Positions 32,369-41,022 of a stretch of 47,132 nt of DNA are shown here, piece by piece (within the stretch, counting starts at the first letter, position 1; each line of letters starts with the position of its first letter). A model generated the notes under the pieces. It was given only the letters and a program-made list of their open reading frames with translations. It ran no database searches and had not been told where the DNA came from. The stretch covers positions 1-47,132 of the forward strand of contig JAWODU010000055.1 in NCBI GenBank assembly GCA_046483125.1, given 5' to 3'. This stretch comes from JAWODU01 sp046483125. Lineage in GTDB: Bacteria > Verrucomicrobiota > Kiritimatiellia > UBA8416 > JAWODU01. The position numbers and the translations under genes are program-made.

Positions 32369-34723
32369 ATGGCCGGAGAAGAAAAGAAGAGATCCCCGGA
32401 GAAAGCGGAAGACGAGGAGCCTCCGCTAATGCGTCCTCTTTACGCCCTGGACTCGCTTCCCGAGCATGACAGAATAGTCCTGAGAGAGCTTCTCGCTCCG
32501 GACGAAACCGTCCTTCTTGTCCAGAAATCGGACATGCTTTACCGCGGCACTTACGGCACTTCCGCGGTCGTTCTCACAGCGCGGCGCCTCATGGTACTGG
32601 AAGCTACCGACCTGGTGAATGAAGTCCCCATGAACTGCGTTGTCTCGGCGCTCTGCCGCGAGCTTGTGGGCAACGGAATTCTCGAGGTGCGCACGAAGCA
32701 CGGAGAGCGCATCGACATTGCGCGGTATTCCAAGACCGTGGCCGACGGGTTTCAGGAAGCGGCGGAGATGATTAACAGGCAGGCTCGCGCCACCGAAGAA
32801 GTGCTTACCGTGCACGACGATGAGGCCAAGCAGGTCGCGGTATCCCAGAATGAAAAGCGCACCTACAGGTGCCCCAGGTGCGGCCATCCTCTGCACAGTC
32901 CTACCGACGCGTGCCCGAAGTGCGCGGGCAAGAAGGACTTCATCATGCGCCTTTTCCGGCTCCTGTTCGAGCAGAAGAAGGTTTTCATAGTGGGCACGAT
33001 ACTGGGTGTAGTGGTGGTGGGTATTCAGCTTGTGCCGCCGTTCCTCGTGCGTCTGCTGATCGACAAGGTAATGGCGGTTGAGGGACTGTCCGCGAGTGTG
33101 CGCTACAACCGCCTGTACCTGCTCGTGGGAGCGTTTATTATCCTGATGGGGGTACGGTTTGTGGTGCAGTACTACCGGATAAAGTACATGGGCATCCTGA
33201 CGGCGCGCGTGGTCCTGTCCCTGCGCCGGAAACTGTTCCGCGCTCTTCAGCGCCTGAGTATAAGTTACTACGACAGGGAGCACACCGGGCGCATAATGGC
33301 CAGGGTGCTGAGCGACACGCAGACTATCAACCAGTTCGTGGTAAACGGGGTACAGCGCATCGTACTGCACGGGCTGATGGTGGCGGCAATACCGGTGATA
33401 ATGCTTATCGCCAACCCGAAGCTGGCCATTGTGGCGCTGGCGCCCGTGCCGGTTGTGGTCGCGCTGGCCAGGATGTTCTCAAAACGTTTTAACTCCATAT
33501 ACCGCATGGTGAGGCGCAGGTACGCCACGCTTTCGGCCACGGTGTCGGAAACGGTTTCCGGGATGCGCGTGGTAAAATCATTCGCTCAGGAAGAACGCGA
33601 GACGGAACTTTTCCGCGAGCGGAGCCAGGAACACTACGACGCGCAGATGCAGGCTGTGGGCGAGAGAGCGCGTTTCAAGCCTTCGGTACTTCTCATGATG
33701 GCCGTGGGCACGATCGCCGTCTGGCTTATCGGGGGGCGTAACGTGATCGGCGGCACGGTACAGCTCGGCATGCTTGTCCTGTTTCTTTCTTACATGAACC
33801 AGCTCTACAACCCTATCCAGGTTCTACTGGATCTTGCGGAGACGTTCCAGCAGAGCGCGACGGCGGCCGAACGGGTGTTCAGCATTATAGACATGCCCAC
33901 GGACGTGAGGGACCACACCGACGCGGTGGCGCCGGAAACGTGTGAAGGCAGGATCAAGCTGGAGGACGTATGGTTCAATTACGAGGACAGCAGTCGCGTG
34001 CTCAAGGGTATCAACCTGGAAATAAAATCGGGCCGGATGATAGGGCTGGTTGGAGAAACCGGTTGCGGGAAGAGCACGCTGATATCGCTCATCTGCCGTT
34101 TTTACGATCCGACAAGGGGCAAAATCACGCTGGACGGGCGCGACCTGCGCGACATAAAGCTTCAATGGCTCAGGAACAATATCGGGCTGGTCCTGCAGGA
34201 GACGTTTCTGTTCGCCGGGACGATCCGCGACAACATTTCCTACGGGAAACCGGACGCTGCGCCGCTGGAAATCATGCGCGCGGCAAAAGCGGCCAACGCC
34301 CATGGATTTATCATGAACCTGCCGGACGGGTACGACACGGAAGTGGGCGAGCGCGGAATCGGGCTTTCGGGAGGCGAGAAACAGCGTATAGCGATTGCCC
34401 GGGCGATTCTAAAGGACCCGGTTATCCTGATATTCGACGAGGCGACCTCTTCTGTGGACACGGCCACGGAAGTATCAATCCAGGAAGCCATGGACCGCCT
34501 TGTAAAGGGGCGCACAACAATAGCCATAGCCCACCGGCTGTCCACCCTGCGCCACGCCGACCGCCTGCTGGTCCTGGAAAAGGGCGAAATCGTGGAAGAC
34601 GGCACGCATGAGGAACTGCTGGCGAAAGACGGGATTTACGCGAAATTATGCAACATTCAGGCCGATTTCGCGCAGTACGTTAATACAACAGATTTACCAG
34701 AGAAAAAGAGAGCTGTGTCATGA
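32369..34723 (+). CDS. ABC exporter (fused TMD-NBD) with N-terminal PH-like region and zinc ribbon
   Basis: The protein has 784 residues. Residues about 20-155 form a soluble beta-rich domain. Next is a zinc ribbon with Cys168, Cys171, Cys182 and Cys185 (CPRCGHPL ... CPKC). From about 200 to 500 are six membrane segments of the ABC exporter type (LIDKVMAVEGL, DREHTGRIMARVLSDT). The ATPase domain has Walker A GETGCGKST (562-570), signature LSGGEKQR (666-673), Walker B VILIFDE (685-691) and the switch His in AIAHRLSTLRHADR. Half-transporters of this kind work as homodimers. The overlap with the DUF1854 gene (ATGA) matches a pair annotated elsewhere as cyanophycin metabolism-associated ABC transporter/DUF1854. 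No cyanophycin synthetase or cyanophycinase is in this window, so the substrate is open. Confidence 0.9.
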   Translation: MAGEEKKRSPEKAEDEEPPLMRPLYALDSLPEHDRIVLRELLAPDETVLLVQKSDMLYRGTYGTSAVVLTARRLMVLEATDLVNEVPMNCVVSALCRELVGNGILEVRTKHGERIDIARYSKTVADGFQEAAEMINRQARATEEVLTVHDDEAKQVAVSQNEKRTYRCPRCGHPLHSPTDACPKCAGKKDFIMRLFRLLFEQKKVFIVGTILGVVVVGIQLVPPFLVRLLIDKVMAVEGLSASVRYNRLYLLVGAFIILMGVRFVVQYYRIKYMGILTARVVLSLRRKLFRALQRLSISYYDREHTGRIMARVLSDTQTINQFVVNGVQRIVLHGLMVAAIPVIMLIANPKLAIVALAPVPVVVALARMFSKRFNSIYRMVRRRYATLSATVSETVSGMRVVKSFAQEERETELFRERSQEHYDAQMQAVGERARFKPSVLLMMAVGTIAVWLIGGRNVIGGTVQLGMLVLFLSYMNQLYNPIQVLLDLAETFQQSATAAERVFSIIDMPTDVRDHTDAVAPETCEGRIKLEDVWFNYEDSSRVLKGINLEIKSGRMIGLVGETGCGKSTLISLICRFYDPTRGKITLDGRDLRDIKLQWLRNNIGLVLQETFLFAGTIRDNISYGKPDAAPLEIMRAAKAANAHGFIMNLPDGYDTEVGERGIGLSGGEKQRIAIARAILKDPVILIFDEATSSVDTATEVSIQEAMDRLVKGRTTIAIAHRLSTLRHADRLLVLEKGEIVEDGTHEELLAKDGIYAKLCNIQADFAQYVNTTDLPEKKRAVS

Positions 34724-35229
34724 CGCAAAAGGAGTCTCCGGCCGACGAACTCGCGTTAATCGACGGGACGAAAGTCCGGTTCGAGAAAACCGGGGAAGGC
34801 GATATTGTGCTTCGCCGGGACGGCGAAAGCGTAACCGTTGCCGACATGGCGCCTGCATTTCCCGTTACGCACCATTACCGGTGGATAGTGTTGAGGGACG
34901 GGGAAGGGAACGAAATAGGCGTGCTGGACAACGTCGGCAAACTTCCCGCTCCTTCACGCCGCATCGTGGGTTCGGAAACCGAAAAGCATTACTTCATGCC
35001 GAAGATCACCGACATCGGCAGTATAAGCGAAGAACTGGGAGTGGTGAACGTGGAGGCGCAAACGAACCGGGGCCAGAGAACCTTTCAGATCCGCAACGTG
35101 CGCCAGAACGTGCGCAAAGTCGGCGGCGCCAGGCTGATAATACGGGACGTCGACGGCAACCGCTACGAAATACCCGACTGGACAAGCCTGCCGGGTTCGG
35201 TTACGGCCCGCCTGCGTGAGTACCTGTGA
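34720..35229 (+). CDS. DUF1854 family protein
   Basis: The protein has 169 residues, soluble, with the conserved core FPVTHHYRWIVLRDGEGNEI and LEEELGVVNVEAQTNRG-like segments (here SEELGVVNVEAQTNRGQR) and the ending DVDGNRYEIPDWTSL. It follows the ABC exporter with a 4-nt overlap. DUF1854 proteins accompany this transporter type, often near cyanophycin genes, and their role is unknown. It may be a regulatory or substrate-binding subunit on the cytoplasmic side. Confidence 0.85.
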   Translation: MTQKESPADELALIDGTKVRFEKTGEGDIVLRRDGESVTVADMAPAFPVTHHYRWIVLRDGEGNEIGVLDNVGKLPAPSRRIVGSETEKHYFMPKITDIGSISEELGVVNVEAQTNRGQRTFQIRNVRQNVRKVGGARLIIRDVDGNRYEIPDWTSLPGSVTARLREYL

Positions 35230-35256
35230 CGAAGCGGTTGTAATTATAGTACCAGA

Positions 35257-35280
35257 GCCCCGCGACCTTGTGTCGCGGGC
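35257..35280. terminator. Hairpin between convergent genes
   Basis: CCCGCGAC (35259-35266), loop CTTGT, GTCGCGGG (35272-35279). It is a strong GC hairpin in the 76-bp gap between the DUF1854 gene and the 902-aa gene, and could serve both strands. No U-run follows, so factor-independent termination is uncertain. Confidence 0.35.
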
Positions 35281-35305
35281 GAAAGCCACTAGTTCCGCGT
35301 CCCCC

Positions 35306-38014
35306 TCACCGCCAGACTTCGTCTTCCCTGCGTCCTTCTTCTTCGCCCGGTTTTGCGGGTTCTTTAACGGGAGGCAGGGGTTCGGCGACTTCCCTTTCAA
35401 GCAGGCGGTCGAGCGCGTCGTCCAGGATCGCCATCGCTCCGGGCATTGAGTCCGGCTCGATGAAATAATCGCTTGAATTCTTCACCTTTTCGATCCAATG
35501 CCGCGTCAGCAGGTATGCCGTCTGCAGTGCGTCGCCCGGCTTGAGCCCGCGTCCGGACGTCCGGCCCGCGGACCAGGGCAGTAAGAGTACGCCCAGCGAA
35601 CCGTCCGGCCGCAGGCAGGCTTCCAGTTCCGGGAGCTTGCCCTGGAAATCATCCAGCCACGGCGTTGCTTCAGGAAGGACCGCGGCCTTTCCCGCGCCTG
35701 CCAGCGCCCGCGCGGCTTCCACCCCCCGGGTATTGGAAGCGGCCCTGCCGCACATGACAATAGCGCCCTTTCTGCTGAGGGGGGCGGAGAGAGCTTTGAG
35801 TATATCGGTTCCGCCCAGTTCCTCCGGGGTCGACACGAAGATCACGGGACTGCCGTGAACGGGTTCGAGGTTGGTTTTTTCTATGCGGCGCACTCTCGGT
35901 TTGACGTTGTCGCGTTTGTCCAGAGCGGCGAGCACGGCCCCGGCAAAATCCGGCATTTGGGATTTTGAGTTTTCGGCTATGTAGGCCACCGGCGGCGGCG
36001 GATAGCCTTCGAGCAGGCAGAGTATGGAATAACAGGTTGAAGCCACGTCGTTGGTCACCAGCAGTGGCTCCGACCTGCCGGGCCAGCGCCATTTGGTGTG
36101 TATCTGTCTTTTCCTCCTGGTTATTCGGGTTGCGAGTTTGAGCCATTCATCGAAGAATTCTTCGCTCGTTTCTGGAAGCAGGTCTATTTCCTTGCCTCTC
36201 TTTTTGGACATTTTTTCTTCGAGTTCTGTGATGCGTTCCCGTTCGCGGATCTCCATCTGGCGCCAGTTGCTCGTTGTCTTTACGGTCAGCCACCTGTTGC
36301 TCTCTCCCCAGTACCCGTCTTCCTGCTGTGTCTGCAGTAGCGCGACGGCCGCCTTCTGCCAGTGCGACCGGTCGCGTTCCTCAAAGCCGTCCGGGCCGAG
36401 AAACGACTCGGACCACTGGAAAAACATTTCGCCGGGAAGAAAATGGCAGAACGGCGGCGGCTTGAGATCAAGCTCTCCGGCAATATGCTTTTCCTCCATG
36501 GCGCGAAGCGCCTGGCGGGCGGCGGCAATGTCTTTCCCGTAGCGGTAACTCATTTTTTTGATTCCAACGGCCCTGCACAGGCGAAGCAGGGCGGCGCAGG
36601 CCCGGGCGGTGCCTGCCGCTCCCGCGGGATTGGGAAGATCGATCGCCTTGAAATCGGGAACCAGGCCGAGATCGAGTTTTCTGTAATCGTGGCATTCCTG
36701 CTGAATGTTCGCCTCGGTCCAACTGCCTCCGGTGGAGGGGAGGGTGGTTATGGCGGAGGCGCACCTGGCGAGGACCGCGTCGGTTTTTTCGGCCGGCGGC
36801 CACGACCTGCGCGACCTTCTGCTTTCTTCGGGACGAATGGTTTCAGCGGGGAGTTTGTCGTGTACGGCAGCTTCGTTCAGCGCGTAAAGCGCCGTTGCCG
36901 TGCTCTGCAGGTCCGCGAACGATTCCACGTAGAAATAGTAAGGAAGACCCTCGACGAACACATCCGAGGCTTCCGCCATGTAGTCGTTCAGTCCCAGCAG
37001 GTAATGCTGGTTGAGATCGCTGTACCGGAGTCCCTGCTGGGCGGTGTTCCTGGCCACATCGGCTATATGTTCAAGGGCGTTCTGAAGTTCCTGTTCCATT
37101 TTTTCGCCCACGCCCTCGGCCTTACTCATGATCTCGCGATTGTATTCCATTACCTTCGCGAGCATTTCGTTGTTTATGCTGACAGGGCCCCACAGGCCGC
37201 GCCCCCTGCCTCTCAGAATCTGTCCGTCAATAAGCTTGCTCAGAAGGCGGCGTCGGGTCCTGTCGTATTCGGGGGACTGGAGGTTGGAGAACGCCGCGGC
37301 CAGCCACGCCAGGTCCCATGTTGTATCCGGAGGAGGGTAGCCGATAACGGCGCTTTCGAGGGACCTTATGAATTCCCCGAGCCTTTCGTCGTCCTCGGGG
37401 ATGCCGCATTTGAGCAGTGTCAGCAGGACCATGGCGTTCTGGCCCAGGAATCCCTCTGGCCAGAAGTCGGCATATTCCCGCTTATGCCTTTTGTGGACTT
37501 TCTTGATTGTGCCCTTGGGATCGCGGACAAGCCTGGTTACTTTTTTCGTTCCCACCTGCTTTGTGCGGTCGTGTACTGTGCGCTCTTTCACGTACCTGGG
37601 GTCACGCGCTTCGGCGGGCGTCTTGATTCTGCGTTGTTTCTTTATCTTTACGACTTTCGGCGGTTCGCCGGGCGAGCCCGAAGGTATCCGCTTCATTACT
37701 TCGTAGACTTCGTAATAGATCGTTTTCTTTTCCCAGACGGGTACTTCGATGGTCTTTCTCGTGTAGTAGTTGGTTGCCAGGCCGGTCGCCTTTCTGCCGT
37801 GCGGCACTTCAGGAGGGGTTATGGCGAAAGTCCAGCCGTTTGTGGTTTCGATTTCGGAAAGCAGGTAGCCGGCGGCGGCGTTGAGAGAAGCCTGTACGGC
37901 CTGGTCGAGAATGTCCGGGTCGATTGACGATCCTCCGGCGCCGGGGGAGGGCGAGGGGAAACAGAAGGCAAGGGCGATGAGGGCGGGCAGTAACATGGCG
38001 GAGATGTGTTTCAT
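35306..38014 (-). CDS. Secreted alpha/alpha-toroid protein of unknown function
   Basis: The protein has 902 residues with a signal peptide (MKHISAMLLPALIALAFCFP). The region from about 35 to 190 is rich in Lys/Arg and Tyr. Parts of 190-680 match prenyltransferase/squalene-cyclase-type toroid repeats: DTTWDLAWLAAAFSNL, LLQTQQEDGYWGES and ASTCYSILCLLEGYPPP. The usual cyclase acid motif is not seen, so it is probably a binding scaffold. The last 200 residues contain a Rossmann-like segment with ELGGTDILKALSAPLSRKG and AIVMCGRAASNT, reminiscent of DUF4159-type domains that follow toroid repeats in PVC proteins. The end is charged and proline-rich. It is convergent with the ABC/DUF1854 operon. Confidence 0.7.
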   Translation of the reverse strand: MKHISAMLLPALIALAFCFPSPSPGAGGSSIDPDILDQAVQASLNAAAGYLLSEIETTNGWTFAITPPEVPHGRKATGLATNYYTRKTIEVPVWEKKTIYYEVYEVMKRIPSGSPGEPPKVVKIKKQRRIKTPAEARDPRYVKERTVHDRTKQVGTKKVTRLVRDPKGTIKKVHKRHKREYADFWPEGFLGQNAMVLLTLLKCGIPEDDERLGEFIRSLESAVIGYPPPDTTWDLAWLAAAFSNLQSPEYDRTRRRLLSKLIDGQILRGRGRGLWGPVSINNEMLAKVMEYNREIMSKAEGVGEKMEQELQNALEHIADVARNTAQQGLRYSDLNQHYLLGLNDYMAEASDVFVEGLPYYFYVESFADLQSTATALYALNEAAVHDKLPAETIRPEESRRSRRSWPPAEKTDAVLARCASAITTLPSTGGSWTEANIQQECHDYRKLDLGLVPDFKAIDLPNPAGAAGTARACAALLRLCRAVGIKKMSYRYGKDIAAARQALRAMEEKHIAGELDLKPPPFCHFLPGEMFFQWSESFLGPDGFEERDRSHWQKAAVALLQTQQEDGYWGESNRWLTVKTTSNWRQMEIRERERITELEEKMSKKRGKEIDLLPETSEEFFDEWLKLATRITRRKRQIHTKWRWPGRSEPLLVTNDVASTCYSILCLLEGYPPPPVAYIAENSKSQMPDFAGAVLAALDKRDNVKPRVRRIEKTNLEPVHGSPVIFVSTPEELGGTDILKALSAPLSRKGAIVMCGRAASNTRGVEAARALAGAGKAAVLPEATPWLDDFQGKLPELEACLRPDGSLGVLLLPWSAGRTSGRGLKPGDALQTAYLLTRHWIEKVKNSSDYFIEPDSMPGAMAILDDALDRLLEREVAEPLPPVKEPAKPGEEEGRREDEVWR

Positions 38015-38140
38015 GGGCGTGGCCTCCTTTAAGACTTTTTACCTTGCCATTTTTCAGGGCCCATGTCAAAGGGGCAGGCGGGGTGCGGGGTCCGGGGGCG
38101 GGGCGGGTTGTCTGGGTTGTGCTTGTGCCCTGTAGCCCCG

Positions 38141-38300
38141 CGTCACGCATTTCGTTCGCAAATCGAACCGCGATCTCACCGCTTCTGCTTCGTTTCCGCC
38201 CTCCTCGGGTATATGTATACACGCTCGGAGGGTGGGGCCTTGCAGAAGCGGCAAGCTTGCGATCCGATTTGCGAATCCTTCGGAAGCGAAATGTGTGACG
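38141..38300. repeat. Structured interspersed repeat, copy 3
   Basis: The outer arms CGTCACGCATTTCG (38141-38154) and CGAAATGTGTGACG (38287-38300) pair with one G-T. The middle stem CCGCTTCTGC (38179-38188) with GCAGAAGCGG (38242-38251) is identical to copy 2. The inner stem is CCCTCC (38199-38204) with GGAGGG (38227-38232), a completely different sequence from copies 1 and 2 that still pairs. The 3' tail hairpin is absent. Confidence 0.8.
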
Positions 38301-38464
38301 CACTCTTTGATTTGATCGGTTGACGAGAGCGGCCAACGAGTAGGAGCCGCCGAATCGTAAACCGCTATCGCCACGTGAGTCCCGTTCCACGTGACAACGT
38401 GGTCACGGGATCGTCCGCTATCGTGCTCCGAAATGCAAGTGGGGACCAGGTGTTCCTTCCCTTT

Positions 38465-38555
38465 TATCTTAATCTCAATCTTAATCTTAATCTTTATCTC
38501 CCCGAATCTTAATCTTAATCGTAATCTTAATCTCTGCCTCTGCCTCTGCCTCTGT
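38465..38555. repeat. Microsatellites (TCTTAA)n and (CTCTGC)n
   Basis: Tandem TCTTAA hexamers with some changes run from about 38466 to 38533, followed by three to four CTCTGC units. The rest of the 38301-38713 gap has no gene that I can support; stray frames there have low-complexity translations. Confidence 0.75.
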
Positions 38556-38713
38556 CGTCCGTCATCCGTCCTCTGTCCTTCATTCCGACCTTCGGCGAAC
38601 ATCCGTGCAATCCGTGGTTGCTCCCGCACAGCCCCGCAACTGCAATAGTACTGTACGCTCATGGCGGAATACGGTAGAACTGTATGAAATTGATCACTGA
38701 AAAAGGGGGGACC

Positions 38714-40444
38714 GTGAAACGTTTAACGCATAGTCCGGGCAGAACTCTTCCGGGTATCCTGATCGCGGGCCTGATCCTGTCGGTTTCTCTGGCCGTTCAG
38801 GCGCGGGGGGAAACCCGGCTGGGCGGTTGGGGACATTTCCTCAGCTATACGCCCACGTTCTACCTTAATAACCCGGACGGCAAAGCTTTCACGATCAGGA
38901 TCCGCGTCATGCAGTGGGGCTACAACGACTGGCGGAAAGACAGCATAACATTCCGGCTGGCCGGCCCGGACGGCAAGGTCGTCTTCGAAGGCGAAAAGAA
39001 AACGCATGGCGCGACCGTCTCGTTCGACGTCGACAAGGCCCGGAAGGGCGTCTACCGGCTGAACACCCGAGACAATATCTGGGTGTGGTCCACGCTGGAT
39101 GAATCCGTGGCGTGGACGGGCGTGCCCGGCCAGCACCTGATGGACGTCGACGACAGGGTGACCGACCCGGAGACCGGCAAAAAGCGCAAACGCAGATACT
39201 GGGAGAAACGGGGGCATCTCGTATTCCAGGCAACGGTCCCCAGGCGGTGGTGGTTCTGGGTCCCGAAAGGGACCACTGAATTCACCTGCCGGGCAATGCG
39301 CGCGGACAGGTGCATGTCCCAGCGCGAGGACTGGGGCTATTTCATATTTACTCCCCGGGGCCAGAGAATACGCGCTCTCTGGGGACAGCCCCCGCACGAC
39401 ACCGGTAACGGTTACCGCGGCGATATGAAGGTTAAGGTGGAAGTCGAACCGGGCGCGGCCGGACGATTCTGGAGCGTCGGGGTGCGTCTGGCGGACTCAC
39501 ACGAGTATTCCAACATCAACTTCAGCCTTGAAGGCGTTCCTCCCTATCTTGCGAGGTCGCCGGAGGAGTGGTTTGACCCCGAAACCGGCAGGTCGCCCAC
39601 GATAGATCCGTATGACGAAACACCGTTTATCCAGGCCGCGCGGGATGAGGAAATTCTCAAGGAGAAGTGGCCGCACCTGCACCACTTCTCACCGTGTCCG
39701 TCCCTCGGCGATCCCGACGGCCAGGAGATAATCGGCAACGCGCAATTCGCCCTGTGGAACCCGGAGGGAAGAGAGCTCAAGCTTCGCGTGGGAACTTACC
39801 TGCCCCGTCACGGACGGAAGGGTCCCGATCCGGCGAATGTCGCCGTAACGGGTCCCGGGGGTAAAACGGTCTTCGAAAAGACCGTGGAGCTCATTCACGT
39901 ACACGGGAAGCACGGATATCCCGAAGAAATAATAAAAACCGGCAAGGGAGTCGCCACGGTGGAGATTTCCGGCGATCCGGAAAGATGGCTCGCCTTTACT
40001 TATCCGGCCACTCCTCTGGTTCTGATCGGAGAAGACATTGACGAGGACTGGAAGCGGTTCCGTTTTTCTGTCGCGACGGCGCGGCACTGGTATTTCTACG
40101 TGCCGGAGGAAACGACCTCCTTTTCGGTGCGTACCGCGGCTCAGTACGAAGAAGATGTCCCTTACATCGAAATATGTTCCCCGGACAGGGTCGTGGACAT
40201 TATCTACGGCAGGGAAGCGGAAAGAACAGTCGAAATACCGCAGGGTCTGGCCGGCAAAATGTGGTACCTGCGCACCGAAGTGGGCGGGGCCACCCGCATT
40301 GTCGCCGACGAGGGGCCGGAATACAGGTACCAGGGCATCAACCTGACGGTTGACCTCAAAGGAGTACCGGGATACCTCGCGCCGACCTGGGAACAGTGGT
40401 TCGACCCCCGCGACCCGAAAACGCCGAACGAGCGCGGGCAGTAG
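38714..40444 (+). CDS. Secreted protein with an internally duplicated domain, unknown function
   Basis: From GTG 38714 the protein has 576 residues; AAAGGGGGG lies directly upstream of this codon, whereas the ATG at 38684 has no ribosome site. The signal peptide is GILIAGLILSVSLAVQARG. Two related halves follow, about 25-310 and 320-570. Each has a strand-rich core, an aromatic motif RRWWFWVPKGTTEFTCR versus ARHWYFYVPEETTSFSVR, and a closing motif EGVPPYLARSPEEWFDPETG versus KGVPGYLAPTWEQWFDPRD. The pattern resembles tandem beta-sandwich domains. I know no named family for it. It probably functions in the periplasm or outside the cell. Confidence 0.7.
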   Translation: MKRLTHSPGRTLPGILIAGLILSVSLAVQARGETRLGGWGHFLSYTPTFYLNNPDGKAFTIRIRVMQWGYNDWRKDSITFRLAGPDGKVVFEGEKKTHGATVSFDVDKARKGVYRLNTRDNIWVWSTLDESVAWTGVPGQHLMDVDDRVTDPETGKKRKRRYWEKRGHLVFQATVPRRWWFWVPKGTTEFTCRAMRADRCMSQREDWGYFIFTPRGQRIRALWGQPPHDTGNGYRGDMKVKVEVEPGAAGRFWSVGVRLADSHEYSNINFSLEGVPPYLARSPEEWFDPETGRSPTIDPYDETPFIQAARDEEILKEKWPHLHHFSPCPSLGDPDGQEIIGNAQFALWNPEGRELKLRVGTYLPRHGRKGPDPANVAVTGPGGKTVFEKTVELIHVHGKHGYPEEIIKTGKGVATVEISGDPERWLAFTYPATPLVLIGEDIDEDWKRFRFSVATARHWYFYVPEETTSFSVRTAAQYEEDVPYIEICSPDRVVDIIYGREAERTVEIPQGLAGKMWYLRTEVGGATRIVADEGPEYRYQGINLTVDLKGVPGYLAPTWEQWFDPRDPKTPNERGQ

Positions 40445-40685
40445 CTTTTCGGGGGCAATACAGTGTCTTTCAGGCAGTTGCGACCGGAATACTCTCTTCC
40501 AGGCATCCAACAGCCTGGTGCTTCTCGCCGATTCTCTTTTCCTCCCGCTTTCCTCCCGCGCGGAAAACATAGCATTGCACCGGGCGCGGCGGCAAGAAGA
40601 CGACGTCCTGCGCAAAGCTTGACTTGCTCAATTCCTGCCCGGGTGGTAGCGTAGCCCTAAAAGGGAAGGATGGATTCGCCGGCAG

Positions 40686-40772
40686 GCCTGGGTGGCGGAA
40701 TCGGCAGACGCAAGGGACTTAAAATCCCTTGAGGGAGACCTCGTGTGGGTTCAAGTCCCACCCCAGGCACCA
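40686..40772 (+). tRNA. tRNA-Leu (anticodon UAA)
   Basis: The 87-nt sequence folds with acceptor stem GCCTGGG/CCCAGGC, an anticodon stem around the loop CTTAAAA (anticodon TAA at 40720-40722), a long variable arm, and a T-arm containing GGTTCAAGTCC. The encoded 3' CCA is present. The long variable arm is typical of class II tRNA-Leu. Confidence 0.95.
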
Positions 40773-40798
40773 ATTTGCCGTGCGACAAGTACAGCCAG

Positions 40799-40984
40799 AT
40801 GAGAATTGATCGCGCCAGGTACATTGCCGGGGAGACGAACAGAATTGCACGAAAATACAGGAAAGCCGATCCTGACAACATCAGGCATACGCTGATCCTG
40901 TTGCAGATGCCGCCCTTTGAAAGACTGAGGAGGGCACTGGCGCGTGGCACGAAGCGGCAAGGGGGTTGCCTGCCGGAGCGCTGA
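40799..40984 (+). CDS. Small basic protein of unknown function (possible)
   Basis: The frame has 61 residues with a helical, charged sequence (ARYIAGETNRIARKYRK ... PFERLRRALARGTKR). It lies between tRNA-Leu and the rhamnose isomerase gene. The composition looks protein-like, but no ribosome site is clear and no family is recognised. It could be a fragment of an integrated element next to the tRNA gene. Confidence 0.35.
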   Translation: MRIDRARYIAGETNRIARKYRKADPDNIRHTLILLQMPPFERLRRALARGTKRQGGCLPER

Positions 40985-41022
40985 GGAGTATATATGTTTG
41001 TCTGCGTAGACGGGGGAGGCAC

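Noticed and set aside
40619..40652. TTGACT ... TAGCGT as the tRNA-Leu promoter
   Set aside because: The spacer is 22 bp, too long for a normal sigma70-type promoter.
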